Source of the DNA: Schaalia georgiae DSM 6843
Lineage (GTDB): Bacteria > Actinomycetota > Actinomycetes > Actinomycetales > Actinomycetaceae
Assembly (NCBI RefSeq): GCF_000429245.1
Contig: NZ_AUBM01000014.1
Span: 1-64,000 of the forward strand
Direction: 5' to 3'
Length of the DNA: 64,000 nt
Part shown: in pieces, positions 53,337-62,174 of the stretch
How the letters are laid out: each line of letters opens with the position of its first letter
How positions within the stretch are numbered: position 1 is the first letter of the stretch
Made by a program: the position numbers and the translations under genes
Notes under the pieces: generated by a model
Seen by the model: the letters and a program-made list of their open reading frames with translations, nothing else
The model's database searches: none
Told to the model about the DNA's origin: nothing

Positions 53337-54155
53337 ATGGTTCCAACCGCATCACTGGTCTGCATGGGGGCGGCTGCTCTGGCCGCGTTCGCCCTGCCTG
53401 TCGTCCTCATCGTCGTGGGGCGCCGCAGGTGGCGCTTCTCGGCGCGGTCGTGCGTGGTCGGCGCGTTGGCCTTCGTCGTCTTCGCGCTCATACTCGAGTC
53501 TGCCACCCACGCGGCGGTGTTCGCCGCCCTGCCCGCGGTCCAGCGCAGTGTCGCGCTCTACACGCTCTACGGGGCGCTCGCGGCGGGGATCTTCGAGGAG
53601 CTCGGGCGCGTGTGCGGCTTCGCGCTGCTGCGCAGGATCGACCGGGGGCCCGATGGGATCGAGCGGGCGATCGGCGCCGGCGTTGGGCACGGGGGCATCG
53701 AGGCGGTGGTGGTCGCGGGCTTCGGGATGGTGACCGGCATCGTCCTGTCGGTCACGGTCGTCAACGCTGGGACCGCTGACTCCTTCCTCTCCCAACTCCC
53801 GGAGGCGCTGCGGGGCGGCTACGCCCAGCGCCTCGACGCCCTCGTCGCCACTCCTGCGCCGCTGTACCTGCTCGGCATCGGCGAGCGCGTCATCGCCATC
53901 GCCCTCCACGTCGCTTTGTCGGTCCTGGTGTGGATGGCGTTCTCCGGACGGATTGGGCGCTGGTGGATCCTCGGGGCCGTTCTCGCCCACGCCCTGTGCG
54001 ACGTGGGTGCCGCGCTCTACCAGGGCGGGGCCATCAGCGTCTTCGCGGCCGAGGGGTGGGCGCTGCTGACCACCTGCGCGGTCGTCGTGCTGGTGCGGCG
54101 GCTGTACACGTCCACGCAGACCGGTGGGGCGGGGGGAGCAGAGCCCGCCCCGTGA
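53337..54155 (+). CDS. YhfC-family intramembrane protease-like protein
   Basis: A 272-residue integral membrane protein with about eight helices. The YhfC/CPBP-like pattern is present: AGIFEELGRVCGFALL with the Glu-Glu pair (about 77-92), and GAGVGHGGIEAVV with His and Glu (about 106-118), the expected active-site residues of this group. YhfC is an uncharacterised family whose members are often linked to peptide export or resistance. The start is taken at ATG 53337 after GAGG; longer frames lack a ribosome site. Confidence 0.75.
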   Translation: MVPTASLVCMGAAALAAFALPVVLIVVGRRRWRFSARSCVVGALAFVVFALILESATHAAVFAALPAVQRSVALYTLYGALAAGIFEELGRVCGFALLRRIDRGPDGIERAIGAGVGHGGIEAVVVAGFGMVTGIVLSVTVVNAGTADSFLSQLPEALRGGYAQRLDALVATPAPLYLLGIGERVIAIALHVALSVLVWMAFSGRIGRWWILGAVLAHALCDVGAALYQGGAISVFAAEGWALLTTCAVVVLVRRLYTSTQTGGAGGAEPAP

Positions 54156-54821
54156 GCGAGAAGCGCGGCCCGGTTCCCCACGGCTGCCGCCCGCGGTTCC
54201 GTGGGAGCCGGAGCGGTCGGAGCCCGTCCGCATCCGCGGAGCGGATAATCCGCGAACCGTCCTGCCGGATTGTGCGGCGCTTTTTCGCCTGCTTTGTGAA
54301 TATGGAATAATCCGTTTTGCGAATTTGAATCAACCGTTATTCTAATCCTTATTCGATTCGTCGGGCGCCCAATGACTCTGAATAGCGATCCGGGTTCCAT
54401 TTCCACCACTTTCGATTTGTCAGACGCATAGAGTTCTCCGGGGGTGCGCCCAGGGGGGCCGCGTGCATTGTGACACAATGCCAAAATGGACCCAGATCGT
54501 CCAGAATGAGCGGATTGGAGCATGATCGGCCCTATTGTGCGCGAGGGTCGCTTTTGGACGAATAGAGTCCGCAATGCCTGGTGGAAGTTGTGGGACCAAG
54601 GTCAGGATGAACTAGGTGGTGACCCGGTAGTATTGATTTTGCAACGCCCGCTTGTGCTGCTGATGGTACTGCTTCGTGGTTAACGCTGATCAGAAGAGTG
54701 GTGCCTCAGGGATATCAGGAACAGAGGGTTCCTTGGAATCCTTATGGAAATGAGCGAGATGATCGCGGGCGTTTGCGACAAGTCGATCCCCCTGTCCCTT
54801 GAATCATGAAAGGCGGTCGCA
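54156..54821. other. Long AT-richer intergenic region before the cai-like operon
   Basis: About 665 bp without a supported gene. It is richer in A and T than the surroundings. It carries the perfect 13-bp palindrome GCGGATAATCCGC (54241-54253), a related AATAATCCG further on, and an imperfect hairpin CCCACGG/CCGTGGG (54177-54205). TAGTAT occurs near 54630 as a possible -10. The size and composition suggest a controlled promoter for the downstream operon; the regulator is not in the window. Confidence 0.45.
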
Positions 54822-56177
54822 GTGCTGAGTCTGCTCACCAAGGAGCGTCGCGCGAAAGACCTCACGAGTTTCCACCGCGTCTTCTTGCTCGTCCTGGTCT
54901 CCATCGGCAGTTCCATCGTCTACACGCCCGCGTATTTGCAGTACGTCTTCGACAAGCCCCTCGGCAAGGCGCTGATCGCTTCGGGCGTGGCGACCCAGGA
55001 GAGTGTCGCGACAACCATGGGAACCCTCCTCTCCGCGTACTCGTGGACGGCTCTCATCTGCTACCTGCCCTCGGGGATCATCGCGGACCGTATCCGCGTG
55101 CGGACACTGGCGTGGGTGGGATTCGGCTCCACCGCGCTGCTCGTGTACTGGTACGCCTTCTTCCCGTCCTACACCCTCCTTATCGGGCTCTTCGTCGCCA
55201 TGGGCGTCACGACCATCCTCATCTGGTGGGGCATCCGCTTCAAGCTCGTGCGGCTCGTCTCCGAGGAGGACGCGTACTCGCGCAATATCGGGATCTCCTA
55301 CGGCCTCTACGGCCTGGTCGGCCTCCTCCTCGGCTTCCTCAACGCGTGGATCATCTCCCTCCTCTCCGGTCAGGGGGACGTCATCCCCATGCGCGCCGTC
55401 CTCATCGTCCTCGGCTCTGTCATCATGGTCCTCGCGCTCCTGTCCTTCCTGTTCATCCCCAAGTTCGAGGGCGAGTTCGGCTCCGGTGATGAGGGCTTCA
55501 ACTTCAAGCAGCTCGGACAGGTCCTGTCGAACCCTGTCGTCTGGCTGGCAGCGGCGACGCTGTTCTTCGTCTACTTCTTCTACACCGGAGTCAACCAGAC
55601 CACTGGCTACATGGACAACGTCATGAAACTCGCGCCGGGTATCGTCCTCGTGGTCGGGTCGGTCCGCACCTACGGTGTCTCCCTGGTCTCGGCCCCCGTT
55701 TTCGGTGCTGTCGCCACGAAACTCGGCTCCCCCTCGAAGGTCATCGGAACCGGTTCGGTGGTCGTGATGATCGGTCTGGCTGTCTTCGCGTTCCTGCCCG
55801 CGCAGGCATCCCTCGCCTACGTGGCGGTCGCCATGGCGATCCTTCTCGCCTTCATCGCCAATGGCGTCTTCGGCATCTGCTCCAGCCAGCTCACCGAGGG
55901 CAAGGTCCCCGTCAGCGTCTTCGGCACGGCCACTGGCTTGCTGTCCGTCATTGGCTTCCTGCCCGACACCTTCTCCTACATCTGGTTCGGTTCCATCCGC
56001 GATGCCCACCAGGACAACCCGGCCGTGGCCTACAACCAGATCTTCCTCATCCTGGCCGGTGCTGCGCTCATCGCCGCGGTCTGCGCCTTCGCTCTCATCG
56101 TTGTCGCGCGCAAGCGCAATGTGGCTGATGAAGCGGCGCCCGCGGAGAACGGCTCCTCCAACGAAGACAGGAAGTGA
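54822..56177 (+). CDS. MFS transporter
   Basis: A 451-residue 12-helix permease of the major facilitator superfamily. The loop 2-3 motif is SGIIADRIRVRTLAW, a divergent form of motif A. The two halves are joined by a loop around residue 220 (KFEGEFGSGDEGFNFKQLGQ). It resembles GlpT/OFA-like members but I cannot assign a substrate. GTG 54822 follows AAAGG by about 10 nt. First gene of the operon, so it probably brings in the compound processed downstream. E. coli uses CaiT, of a different family, in this position. Confidence 0.85.
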   Translation: MLSLLTKERRAKDLTSFHRVFLLVLVSIGSSIVYTPAYLQYVFDKPLGKALIASGVATQESVATTMGTLLSAYSWTALICYLPSGIIADRIRVRTLAWVGFGSTALLVYWYAFFPSYTLLIGLFVAMGVTTILIWWGIRFKLVRLVSEEDAYSRNIGISYGLYGLVGLLLGFLNAWIISLLSGQGDVIPMRAVLIVLGSVIMVLALLSFLFIPKFEGEFGSGDEGFNFKQLGQVLSNPVVWLAAATLFFVYFFYTGVNQTTGYMDNVMKLAPGIVLVVGSVRTYGVSLVSAPVFGAVATKLGSPSKVIGTGSVVVMIGLAVFAFLPAQASLAYVAVAMAILLAFIANGVFGICSSQLTEGKVPVSVFGTATGLLSVIGFLPDTFSYIWFGSIRDAHQDNPAVAYNQIFLILAGAALIAAVCAFALIVVARKRNVADEAAPAENGSSNEDRK

Positions 56178-56185
56178 GCTCGACC

Positions 56186-57154
56186 ATGGGCCACAAATAC
56201 GACGTGCCGCGCCTGTGGACCGAGCAGATGGGCGCAGTCGTCGCCAAACAGGACGAGCTCGCCGCCGGGGCCTACGTCACCGGCCAGAGCCTCGAGGAGA
56301 TGCGCGAGGCGTACCGCACCGAGCGCGCCTTCTGGAACGAAGGGGGCCCCGCAGTGGCCAGCGCCGTCGACCGCCAGGTCCCCACCCGCTACGGCGAGGT
56401 GCGAGTGCGCCACTACCGCCCGAGCGATCAAGGGCCGTTGCCGCTGATCGTGTTCGTGCACGGGGGCGGATGGGTCATCGGCGGCGTCGACACGCACGAC
56501 CGCATCACCCGCGCCCTGTGCCACCTCACAGGAGCGGTGGTCGTCAGCATCGACTACACCCTCGCCCCCGACGCCCGATTCCCCCAGCAGATCCACGAGT
56601 GCCGCGACGCCGTCGCCCACATCCGCGCCCACGCTGAGGAATGGGGCATCGACCCCGGGGACGTCTCCTTCGCGGGGGACTCCGCCGGAGCCAATATGGC
56701 GGCAGCGACGATGCTCATGCTGCGCGACGAGGGCCTGCTCCCCACTGCGCGCGCGATGCTCCTGTTCTACGGCGCCTACGGGCTGAAGGACTCCATGTCC
56801 ATGCGCCTGCTGGGAGGCACGTGGGACGGGCTCACCGAAGCGGACTACGCGTACTACCTCGGCCAGTACTTCGCTGATCCCGCGGACGTCGATGACCCCT
56901 ACTTCAACATCCTCGGCGCCGACTTCAGCGCCGACGCCCCGCCCTTCTACATCGCCGCCGCCGGCCTCGACCCCCTGCGCGACGATTCGCGCACCCTGGC
57001 CGAGATCCTCAGACTGTGCGGCGTGCCGCACCTGTACAACGAAGTCGAGGGCGTCATCCACGGTTTCCTGCACCACTCCAAGATGCTCGACCAGACCATG
57101 GAGGTCCTCGCCGAGGCCGCGCGCTTCCACGCCGAACACCCGATCCGCCGCTGA
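56186..57154 (+). CDS. HSL-family alpha/beta-hydrolase (acetyl-esterase-like)
   Basis: A 322-residue esterase of the hormone-sensitive-lipase group. The oxyanion motif HGGGWVIGG (about 92-100), nucleophile Ser in FAGDSAGAN (about 166), Asp in AGLDPLRDDS (about 265) and His in IHGFLHHSKM complete the triad. Members hydrolyse short acyl esters. Translation may start at GTG 56174 (overlapping the transporter stop) or ATG 56186; the second is used here. It lies between transporter and CaiA-like genes, so it may release the free acid from an acyl ester before CoA activation. No signal peptide: it acts in the cytoplasm. Confidence 0.88.
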   Translation: MGHKYDVPRLWTEQMGAVVAKQDELAAGAYVTGQSLEEMREAYRTERAFWNEGGPAVASAVDRQVPTRYGEVRVRHYRPSDQGPLPLIVFVHGGGWVIGGVDTHDRITRALCHLTGAVVVSIDYTLAPDARFPQQIHECRDAVAHIRAHAEEWGIDPGDVSFAGDSAGANMAAATMLMLRDEGLLPTARAMLLFYGAYGLKDSMSMRLLGGTWDGLTEADYAYYLGQYFADPADVDDPYFNILGADFSADAPPFYIAAAGLDPLRDDSRTLAEILRLCGVPHLYNEVEGVIHGFLHHSKMLDQTMEVLAEAARFHAEHPIRR

Positions 57155-57185
57155 GCAGACGCTCTCACACAGAAAGTGACCCGAA

Positions 57186-58319
57186 ATGGATTTTTCGCTC
57201 TCCGAAGACCAGCAACTCATGGTCGATGCCTTCACCGAACTCATGCGCTCGCGCAACTGGGACACTTACTTCCACGAGTGCGATGAGAAGCACGAGTACC
57301 CCATCGAATGGACCGAGGCCATCTGCGAGCTCGGTTTCGACCGCATCCTCCTGCCCGAGGAGAACGACGGGCTCGGCGCCGACTGGGTGACCCTCACCGC
57401 CGCTTACGAGGCCCTCGGGCGCGAAGGCGGGCCCACCTACGTCCTCTACCAGCTGCCCTGCTGGGACACTGTTCTGCGCGAGGGCACCGAGGAGCAGAAG
57501 GAGAAGATCCTCTCCTTCGTCGGCACCGGCAAGCAGATGCTCAACTATGCGATGACCGAGCCCTCGGCCGGATCCTCGTGGGACGACATGCGCACCACCT
57601 ACACCCGCAAGGACGGGAAGGTCTACCTCAACGGGCACAAGACCTTCATCACCTCCTCGCTCTACGTGCCCTACCTGGTTGTCATGGCCCGCGACTCGGA
57701 GAACATGGACACCTACACCGAGTGGTTCGTCGACATGAGCCTGCCGGGCATCACCAAGGAGCCCCTGGGCAAGCTCGGCCTGCGCATGGACTCGTGCTGC
57801 GACGTCTACTTCGACAACGTCGAGCTGGAGGAGAAGGACCTCTTCGGCAAGGAAGGCAACGGCTTCCGCCGCGGCGTGGCAGACTTCGACCTCGAGCGCT
57901 TCCTGGTCGCCCTGACCAACTACGGCACCGCCTACTGCGCCTTCGAGGACGCCGCCAAGTACGCCAACCAGCGCATCCAGGGCGGAGCGGCCATCGCCCG
58001 CCACCAGCTCACCCAGCTCAAGTTCGCCGAGATGAAGGTGCGCCTGACCAACATGCGCAACATGCTCTACGAGATCGCCTGGAAGCACGACAACGGCCTG
58101 CTGTCCCGCGGCGACTGCTCGATGGCGAAGTACTACTGCTCCGAGGCCTCGTTCGGGGTCGTGGACCGCGCCCTGCAGGTCCTGGCTGGCGTGGGCATCA
58201 CCGGCGACCACCGCATCCAGCGCTTCTACCGCGACCTGCGCGTGGACCGCATCTCCGGCGGCACTGACGAGATGATGATCCTCACCACTGGCCGCTCCGC
58301 CCTGTACCCCTACCGCTGA
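57186..58319 (+). CDS. caiA: CaiA-like acyl-CoA dehydrogenase (crotonobetainyl-CoA reductase type)
   Basis: A 377-residue flavoprotein strikingly close to E. coli Cai[115 protein letters not shown] and [20 protein letters not shown] match in place. In E. coli this enzyme reduces crotonobetainyl-CoA to gamma-butyrobetainyl-CoA and receives electrons through FixAB. No fixAB or other ETF genes are in this window. The following genes encode the CoA transferase and ligase of the same pathway. Substrate identity (carnitine-type) is inference from similarity and context. Confidence 0.88.
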   Translation: MDFSLSEDQQLMVDAFTELMRSRNWDTYFHECDEKHEYPIEWTEAICELGFDRILLPEENDGLGADWVTLTAAYEALGREGGPTYVLYQLPCWDTVLREGTEEQKEKILSFVGTGKQMLNYAMTEPSAGSSWDDMRTTYTRKDGKVYLNGHKTFITSSLYVPYLVVMARDSENMDTYTEWFVDMSLPGITKEPLGKLGLRMDSCCDVYFDNVELEEKDLFGKEGNGFRRGVADFDLERFLVALTNYGTAYCAFEDAAKYANQRIQGGAAIARHQLTQLKFAEMKVRLTNMRNMLYEIAWKHDNGLLSRGDCSMAKYYCSEASFGVVDRALQVLAGVGITGDHRIQRFYRDLRVDRISGGTDEMMILTTGRSALYPYR

Positions 58320-58347
58320 CACCATCTGGCAGAAAGGAGCTATAGCA

Positions 58348-59568
58348 ATGGCACTGCCCACACAGAAGCCGTCGTTCGGCGTCCTCGATGGCGTCAAGGT
58401 CGTCTACTCGGCCGTCGAGATCGCGGCGCCCACCGCCGCGGCCATCATGGCCGAATGGGGGGCCGACGTCACATGGATCGAGAACGTGTGGACCGGCGAC
58501 TCCATGCGCGACACCGCCTGGGTCAAGGAGATGGAGCGCCGCAACATGCGCTCGATCTCCATGAACCCCTTCACCGACGACGGCAAGGAGGCCCTGCGGG
58601 CCATCGTCAAGGACGCCGACATCTTCATCGAGGCCGGCAAGGGCCCCATGTACGCCCGCAAGGGCATCACTGACGAGTTCCTCTGGGAGGTCAACCCCAA
58701 GCTCGTCATCGTCCACGTCTCCGGCTTCGGCCAGTGGGGCGATGAGGAACAGATCAACTCGGCGGCCTACGACCTCACCGTGGCCGCGTACGCGGGCATC
58801 GTCGCGCAGAACGGCAGCGCCGACCAGCCGATGAACATCTCCCCGTACCTGGGCGACTACATCAACTCCCTGATGATCATCTCCTCGGCCCTGGCCGCCC
58901 TGCACCGCGTGGGCGTCACGGGCGAGGGCGAGAGCATCGACATGGCGATGTACGAGACCCTGCTGCGCGTGGGCACCTACTACATGATGGACTACATGAA
59001 CGCGGACATCCTCTACCCGCGTCCTGGAGCCCGTCACCAGAACCTGTGCGGCATCGGCATCTACGAGTGCAAGGACGGCTTCATCGGGCTGTGCCTGTAC
59101 GGGGTGGCGCAGAACAAGTACCTGCTCGAGACCATCGGGCTGGGGCACCTGTGGGGCACGGAGGAGTACCCCGAGGGCACGTCGGCGCTGTGGCTGAACG
59201 GCCCCAAGGCGGACCTCATCCAGGACACCCTGGAGGAGTACCTCAAGACCCAGTCCAAGTACGACGTGCAGCGCGACTTCGTCGCCCACCGCATCGCCGC
59301 CCAGGTCGTCAACGAGTTCCCCGACATCCTGGAGGCCGAGCACGTCAAGCAGCGCGAGTGCTTCATCGATTCGGAGAAGGCGGACGGCACTCCCGTCAAG
59401 GTTCTCAACACCTTCCCGAAGTTCCGCCGCAACCCGGGGGCCTTCTGGCGTCCGATGCCGGACCTGGGCGCGGACACCCGGGATGTGCTGCGGCGCGCCG
59501 GGTACTCGGACGAGGCCATCGAGGCCCTGATCGAGTCCGGCACCGTCAAGGCCAGCGACGAGGACTGA
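58348..59568 (+). CDS. caiB: CaiB-like CoA transferase, family III
   Basis: A 406-residue family III CoA transferase. Similarity to E. coli CaiB is extended: MAEWGADVTWIENV, DIFIEAGKGPMYARKGITDE, PKLVIVHVSGFGQWG, ESIDMAMYETLLRVGTYYMM and GAFWRPMPDLG. Asp170 in YLGDYINS lines up with the catalytic Asp169 that forms the acyl anhydride. It should move CoA between betainyl-CoA thioesters and free betaine, avoiding ATP use. AAGGAG precedes the ATG. It lies between the caiA-like and caiC-like genes. Confidence 0.9.
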   Translation: MALPTQKPSFGVLDGVKVVYSAVEIAAPTAAAIMAEWGADVTWIENVWTGDSMRDTAWVKEMERRNMRSISMNPFTDDGKEALRAIVKDADIFIEAGKGPMYARKGITDEFLWEVNPKLVIVHVSGFGQWGDEEQINSAAYDLTVAAYAGIVAQNGSADQPMNISPYLGDYINSLMIISSALAALHRVGVTGEGESIDMAMYETLLRVGTYYMMDYMNADILYPRPGARHQNLCGIGIYECKDGFIGLCLYGVAQNKYLLETIGLGHLWGTEEYPEGTSALWLNGPKADLIQDTLEEYLKTQSKYDVQRDFVAHRIAAQVVNEFPDILEAEHVKQRECFIDSEKADGTPVKVLNTFPKFRRNPGAFWRPMPDLGADTRDVLRRAGYSDEAIEALIESGTVKASDED

Positions 59569-59574
59569 TCGGCC

Positions 59575-61146
59575 GTGACCCGCTCGGAGTTCGCGCCGGA
59601 GAGCACCACAGTCCCCCAACTGTGGGAACGGCAGGTGGAAGACAGGGGGGATCACGAGTTCCTCGTTTTCGAGGACGCTCATTCCCACGAGATCCGTCGT
59701 TTCACCTACCGCGAGTTCGACGCGGCCGTGAACAAGTGCGCCAACGCCCTGGCTGCGAGGGGGATTGGCGAGGGGAGCAGGGTGGTACTCCACCTCGACA
59801 ACTGCGTCGAGTTCGTGGAGTGCACTCTGGCCCTGGCGAAGATGGGCGCCGTGTCGGTGCCCGTCGACGCCACTTCGGCGCCCTTCGAGCTGGGTCACAT
59901 CCTGGGAACTTGCCGGGCCAGCACGCTCATCACCCGAGCGTGCGCCGTCGCCGACATCCTTTCCGATCTGCCCGGCACCGTCGACGACGTCCTCGTCGCG
60001 GGAGCGGCAGACGCGGTGGGCGGGGACGGGAACGGCCTTCCCCGCCTGCGGGAGCTGGCATCGCGCGAGGCTGACTCCTTCACGTCCAACCCCCGGGTCC
60101 GGCCCGCGGACCTGTGCGAGATCCTCTTCACCTCGGGCACGACCTCGACGCCCAAGGGCGTGATGATCACGCACGCGAACTTCGTCTTCTCAGGGAACTT
60201 CGTCAACTGGGAACTGGATATGAACCCCGAGGACCGCTACATGACCTCCATGGTGGCGGCCCGGGTGAATCTCCAGCTCTCGGCCCTGGCCCCGGTGCTG
60301 ACCGCGGGGGCGACGCTCGTCATGCTGTCGCGCTACCGGGCGACGTGCTTCTGGAAGCAAGCGCGCGCCCACCGCGCGACCCTGGTCCAGGGGATGGCGA
60401 TGATCGTGGCGACCATGCTGCGCCAGAGCGTCGACCCGGGTGAACGCGACCACCAGGTGCGCGAAATGCACTACTTCCTACCCCTGAGCACACAGGAGAA
60501 GATAGCCTTCGAAGAGCGCTTCGGGGTCCCTATCCTCAACAACTACGGGTCCACCGAGTGCCTCATCGGGGCGATCACCGATCCTCCCCACGGGGAGCGC
60601 CGCTGGCCCTCCATCGGCAGAGTCGGCCCCGGCTACGAGGTCCGCATCGCCGACTGCCAGGGGAACGCGCTGCCCGAGGGCGAGGTGGGGGAGATCATGC
60701 TCCGCGGAGTCCCCGGCGTGAGCCTCATGGCGGGCTACTGGGACGACCCCGAGGCCACGGCCGAGGTCCTCGACGAAGACGGCTGGTTCCACACGCACGA
60801 CTACGCCTACATCGAGGACGGGTGGGTGTACTTCATGGACCGACGGGTCGACCTCATCAAGCGCTCAGGGGAGTCGGTGTCATCGGCCGAGGTCGAATGC
60901 ATTCTCGAAGACCTCCCCGGTGTGCGAGAGGTCGCCGTGATCGGCGTCCCCGACGGTGTGCGGGGCCAGGCGGTCAAAGCCTTCATCGTGCCCGAGCCCG
61001 GCGCCGGGCTCACAGCCGCAACTGTCATCGACCACTGCGCGGGCCGCCTCGCGGCCTTCAAGGTGCCCAGTTTCGTGGAGTTCGTCGACGGGCTCCCACG
61101 GGGCAGCTACGGAAAAGTGCGCAAACACATTCTCGCGAACTCTTGA
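59575..61146 (+). CDS. caiC: CaiC-like betaine:CoA ligase (AMP-forming)
   Basis: A 523-residue ANL-superfamily ligase that activates a carboxylic acid with ATP and CoA. Motifs are ILFTSGTTSTPKGVMITHAN (A3), NNYGSTECLIG (A5), DGWFHTHDYAYIEDG (A7), VYFMDRRVDLIKRSGESVS (A8) and PRGSYGKVRKHIL (A10 Lys). Alignment with E. coli CaiC extends beyond these, including FERFGV-like ERFGVPILNNYG and RRWPSIGRVGPGYEV. It starts with GTG 59575, 7 bp after the caiB-like stop. It would prime the CoA cycle driven by the CaiB-like transferase. Confidence 0.88.
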   Translation: MTRSEFAPESTTVPQLWERQVEDRGDHEFLVFEDAHSHEIRRFTYREFDAAVNKCANALAARGIGEGSRVVLHLDNCVEFVECTLALAKMGAVSVPVDATSAPFELGHILGTCRASTLITRACAVADILSDLPGTVDDVLVAGAADAVGGDGNGLPRLRELASREADSFTSNPRVRPADLCEILFTSGTTSTPKGVMITHANFVFSGNFVNWELDMNPEDRYMTSMVAARVNLQLSALAPVLTAGATLVMLSRYRATCFWKQARAHRATLVQGMAMIVATMLRQSVDPGERDHQVREMHYFLPLSTQEKIAFEERFGVPILNNYGSTECLIGAITDPPHGERRWPSIGRVGPGYEVRIADCQGNALPEGEVGEIMLRGVPGVSLMAGYWDDPEATAEVLDEDGWFHTHDYAYIEDGWVYFMDRRVDLIKRSGESVSSAEVECILEDLPGVREVAVIGVPDGVRGQAVKAFIVPEPGAGLTAATVIDHCAGRLAAFKVPSFVEFVDGLPRGSYGKVRKHILANS

Positions 61147-61174
61147 ATCCGACCCCATGAAAGGACAATGAACA

Positions 61175-62050
61175 ATGGCAATCAACACCGATATGGTCGG
61201 CCAGACCTTCGGGCCCTTCGTGCGCGACTACACCTTCCGCGACCTGGAGCTCTTCGCGCTGGGCTGCGGCGCGGGCATCGACGGCAAAGACGGCCTCGAG
61301 TACCTCAACGAGCACGACGAGCGCAACCCCCAGCTCAAGGTGCTCCCCATGTTCGGCGCCATGCTGATCGTCGATTCCGATGTCACCCGCACCATCGACT
61401 ACGGCTACAACTACGCCGGCTCGCTGCACTGGGGTTTCGACATCACCTTCCACCGCCCCATCACGAAGATGAGCGACCACCTGGAGACCAAGGTCCGCCT
61501 CGAGGGCCTCTACGACCGCGGTGAGGGCCGTGGCCTGCTCGCCCAGCACATCGGCGACACCTACGACTCGGACGGCAACCTGCTCTTCACCAACGAGTCC
61601 TGGGACTGCCTGATCTACGACGGCGGCTGGGGCGGCCCCAAGCCCCCCAAGGACATTGTCGAGATGCCCGACCGCCCCGCGGACGTGGAGACCACGGAGA
61701 CCATCCCGGAGAACCAGGCGCTCATCTACCGCCTCTCCGGCGACTACCACCCCCAGCACATCGACTGGGACTACGCCGCCGAGAACGGTGAGCCGCGTCC
61801 GATCCTGCACGCGATCTCCTACGCGGGCGTCGTCATGCGCCACGCGATCAACGCCTTCGTCCCCGGCGAGCCCGAGCGCATCACCCGCTTCAAGACCCGC
61901 ATCACCTCCCCCGTCCACCCGGGCAGCACCCTGACGACCCGCCTGTGGAAGGTCAAGGAGGGCGAGCTGCGCTTCGCACTGGTCGACGCCGACGTCGATC
62001 AGACCGGCGCCAAGCCGCACCTGAACTGGGGCATCATCGAGTACCGCTGA
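61175..62050 (+). CDS. MaoC-type hydratase (2-enoyl-CoA hydratase 2 like)
   Basis: A 291-residue double hot-dog protein. The N-terminal half follows the hydratase 2 pattern (TFRDLELFALGCGAG, then LEYLNEHDERN and LPMFGAM). The C-terminal half has the catalytic motif YRLSGDYHPQHIDWDYA with Asp190 and His195 five residues apart; the usual Asn of GDxNPxH is His192. RPILHAISYAGVVMRHAI follows as in the family. In E. coli the matching step, interconversion of crotonobetainyl-CoA and carnitinyl-CoA, is done by CaiD, a crotonase-fold protein; no crotonase is seen here. The family call is firm, the reaction inferred from position. ATG 61175 follows AAAGGACA. Confidence 0.85.
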   Translation: MAINTDMVGQTFGPFVRDYTFRDLELFALGCGAGIDGKDGLEYLNEHDERNPQLKVLPMFGAMLIVDSDVTRTIDYGYNYAGSLHWGFDITFHRPITKMSDHLETKVRLEGLYDRGEGRGLLAQHIGDTYDSDGNLLFTNESWDCLIYDGGWGGPKPPKDIVEMPDRPADVETTETIPENQALIYRLSGDYHPQHIDWDYAAENGEPRPILHAISYAGVVMRHAINAFVPGEPERITRFKTRITSPVHPGSTLTTRLWKVKEGELRFALVDADVDQTGAKPHLNWGIIEYR

Positions 62051-62052
62051 TA

Positions 62053-62092
62053 GCGCCCGACGGGGGCAGGGGACGCGAGTCCCCCGGGGCGC
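62053..62092 (+). terminator. Hairpin between the hydratase and second MFS genes
   Basis: GGGGAC-GCGA-GTCCCC (62069-62084) with an outer GCGCCC/GGGCGC pairing (62053-62058 and 62087-62092). A possible partial terminator or processing site in a 124-bp gap. Confidence 0.4.
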
Positions 62093-62174
62093 GGGAGAGG
62101 ACCGCTCGTCTCCCCTCCCGCGCCACCTCGGCGGACAACGGACATCCTGCGCTCAGAAACGGAAGGAGACCATC

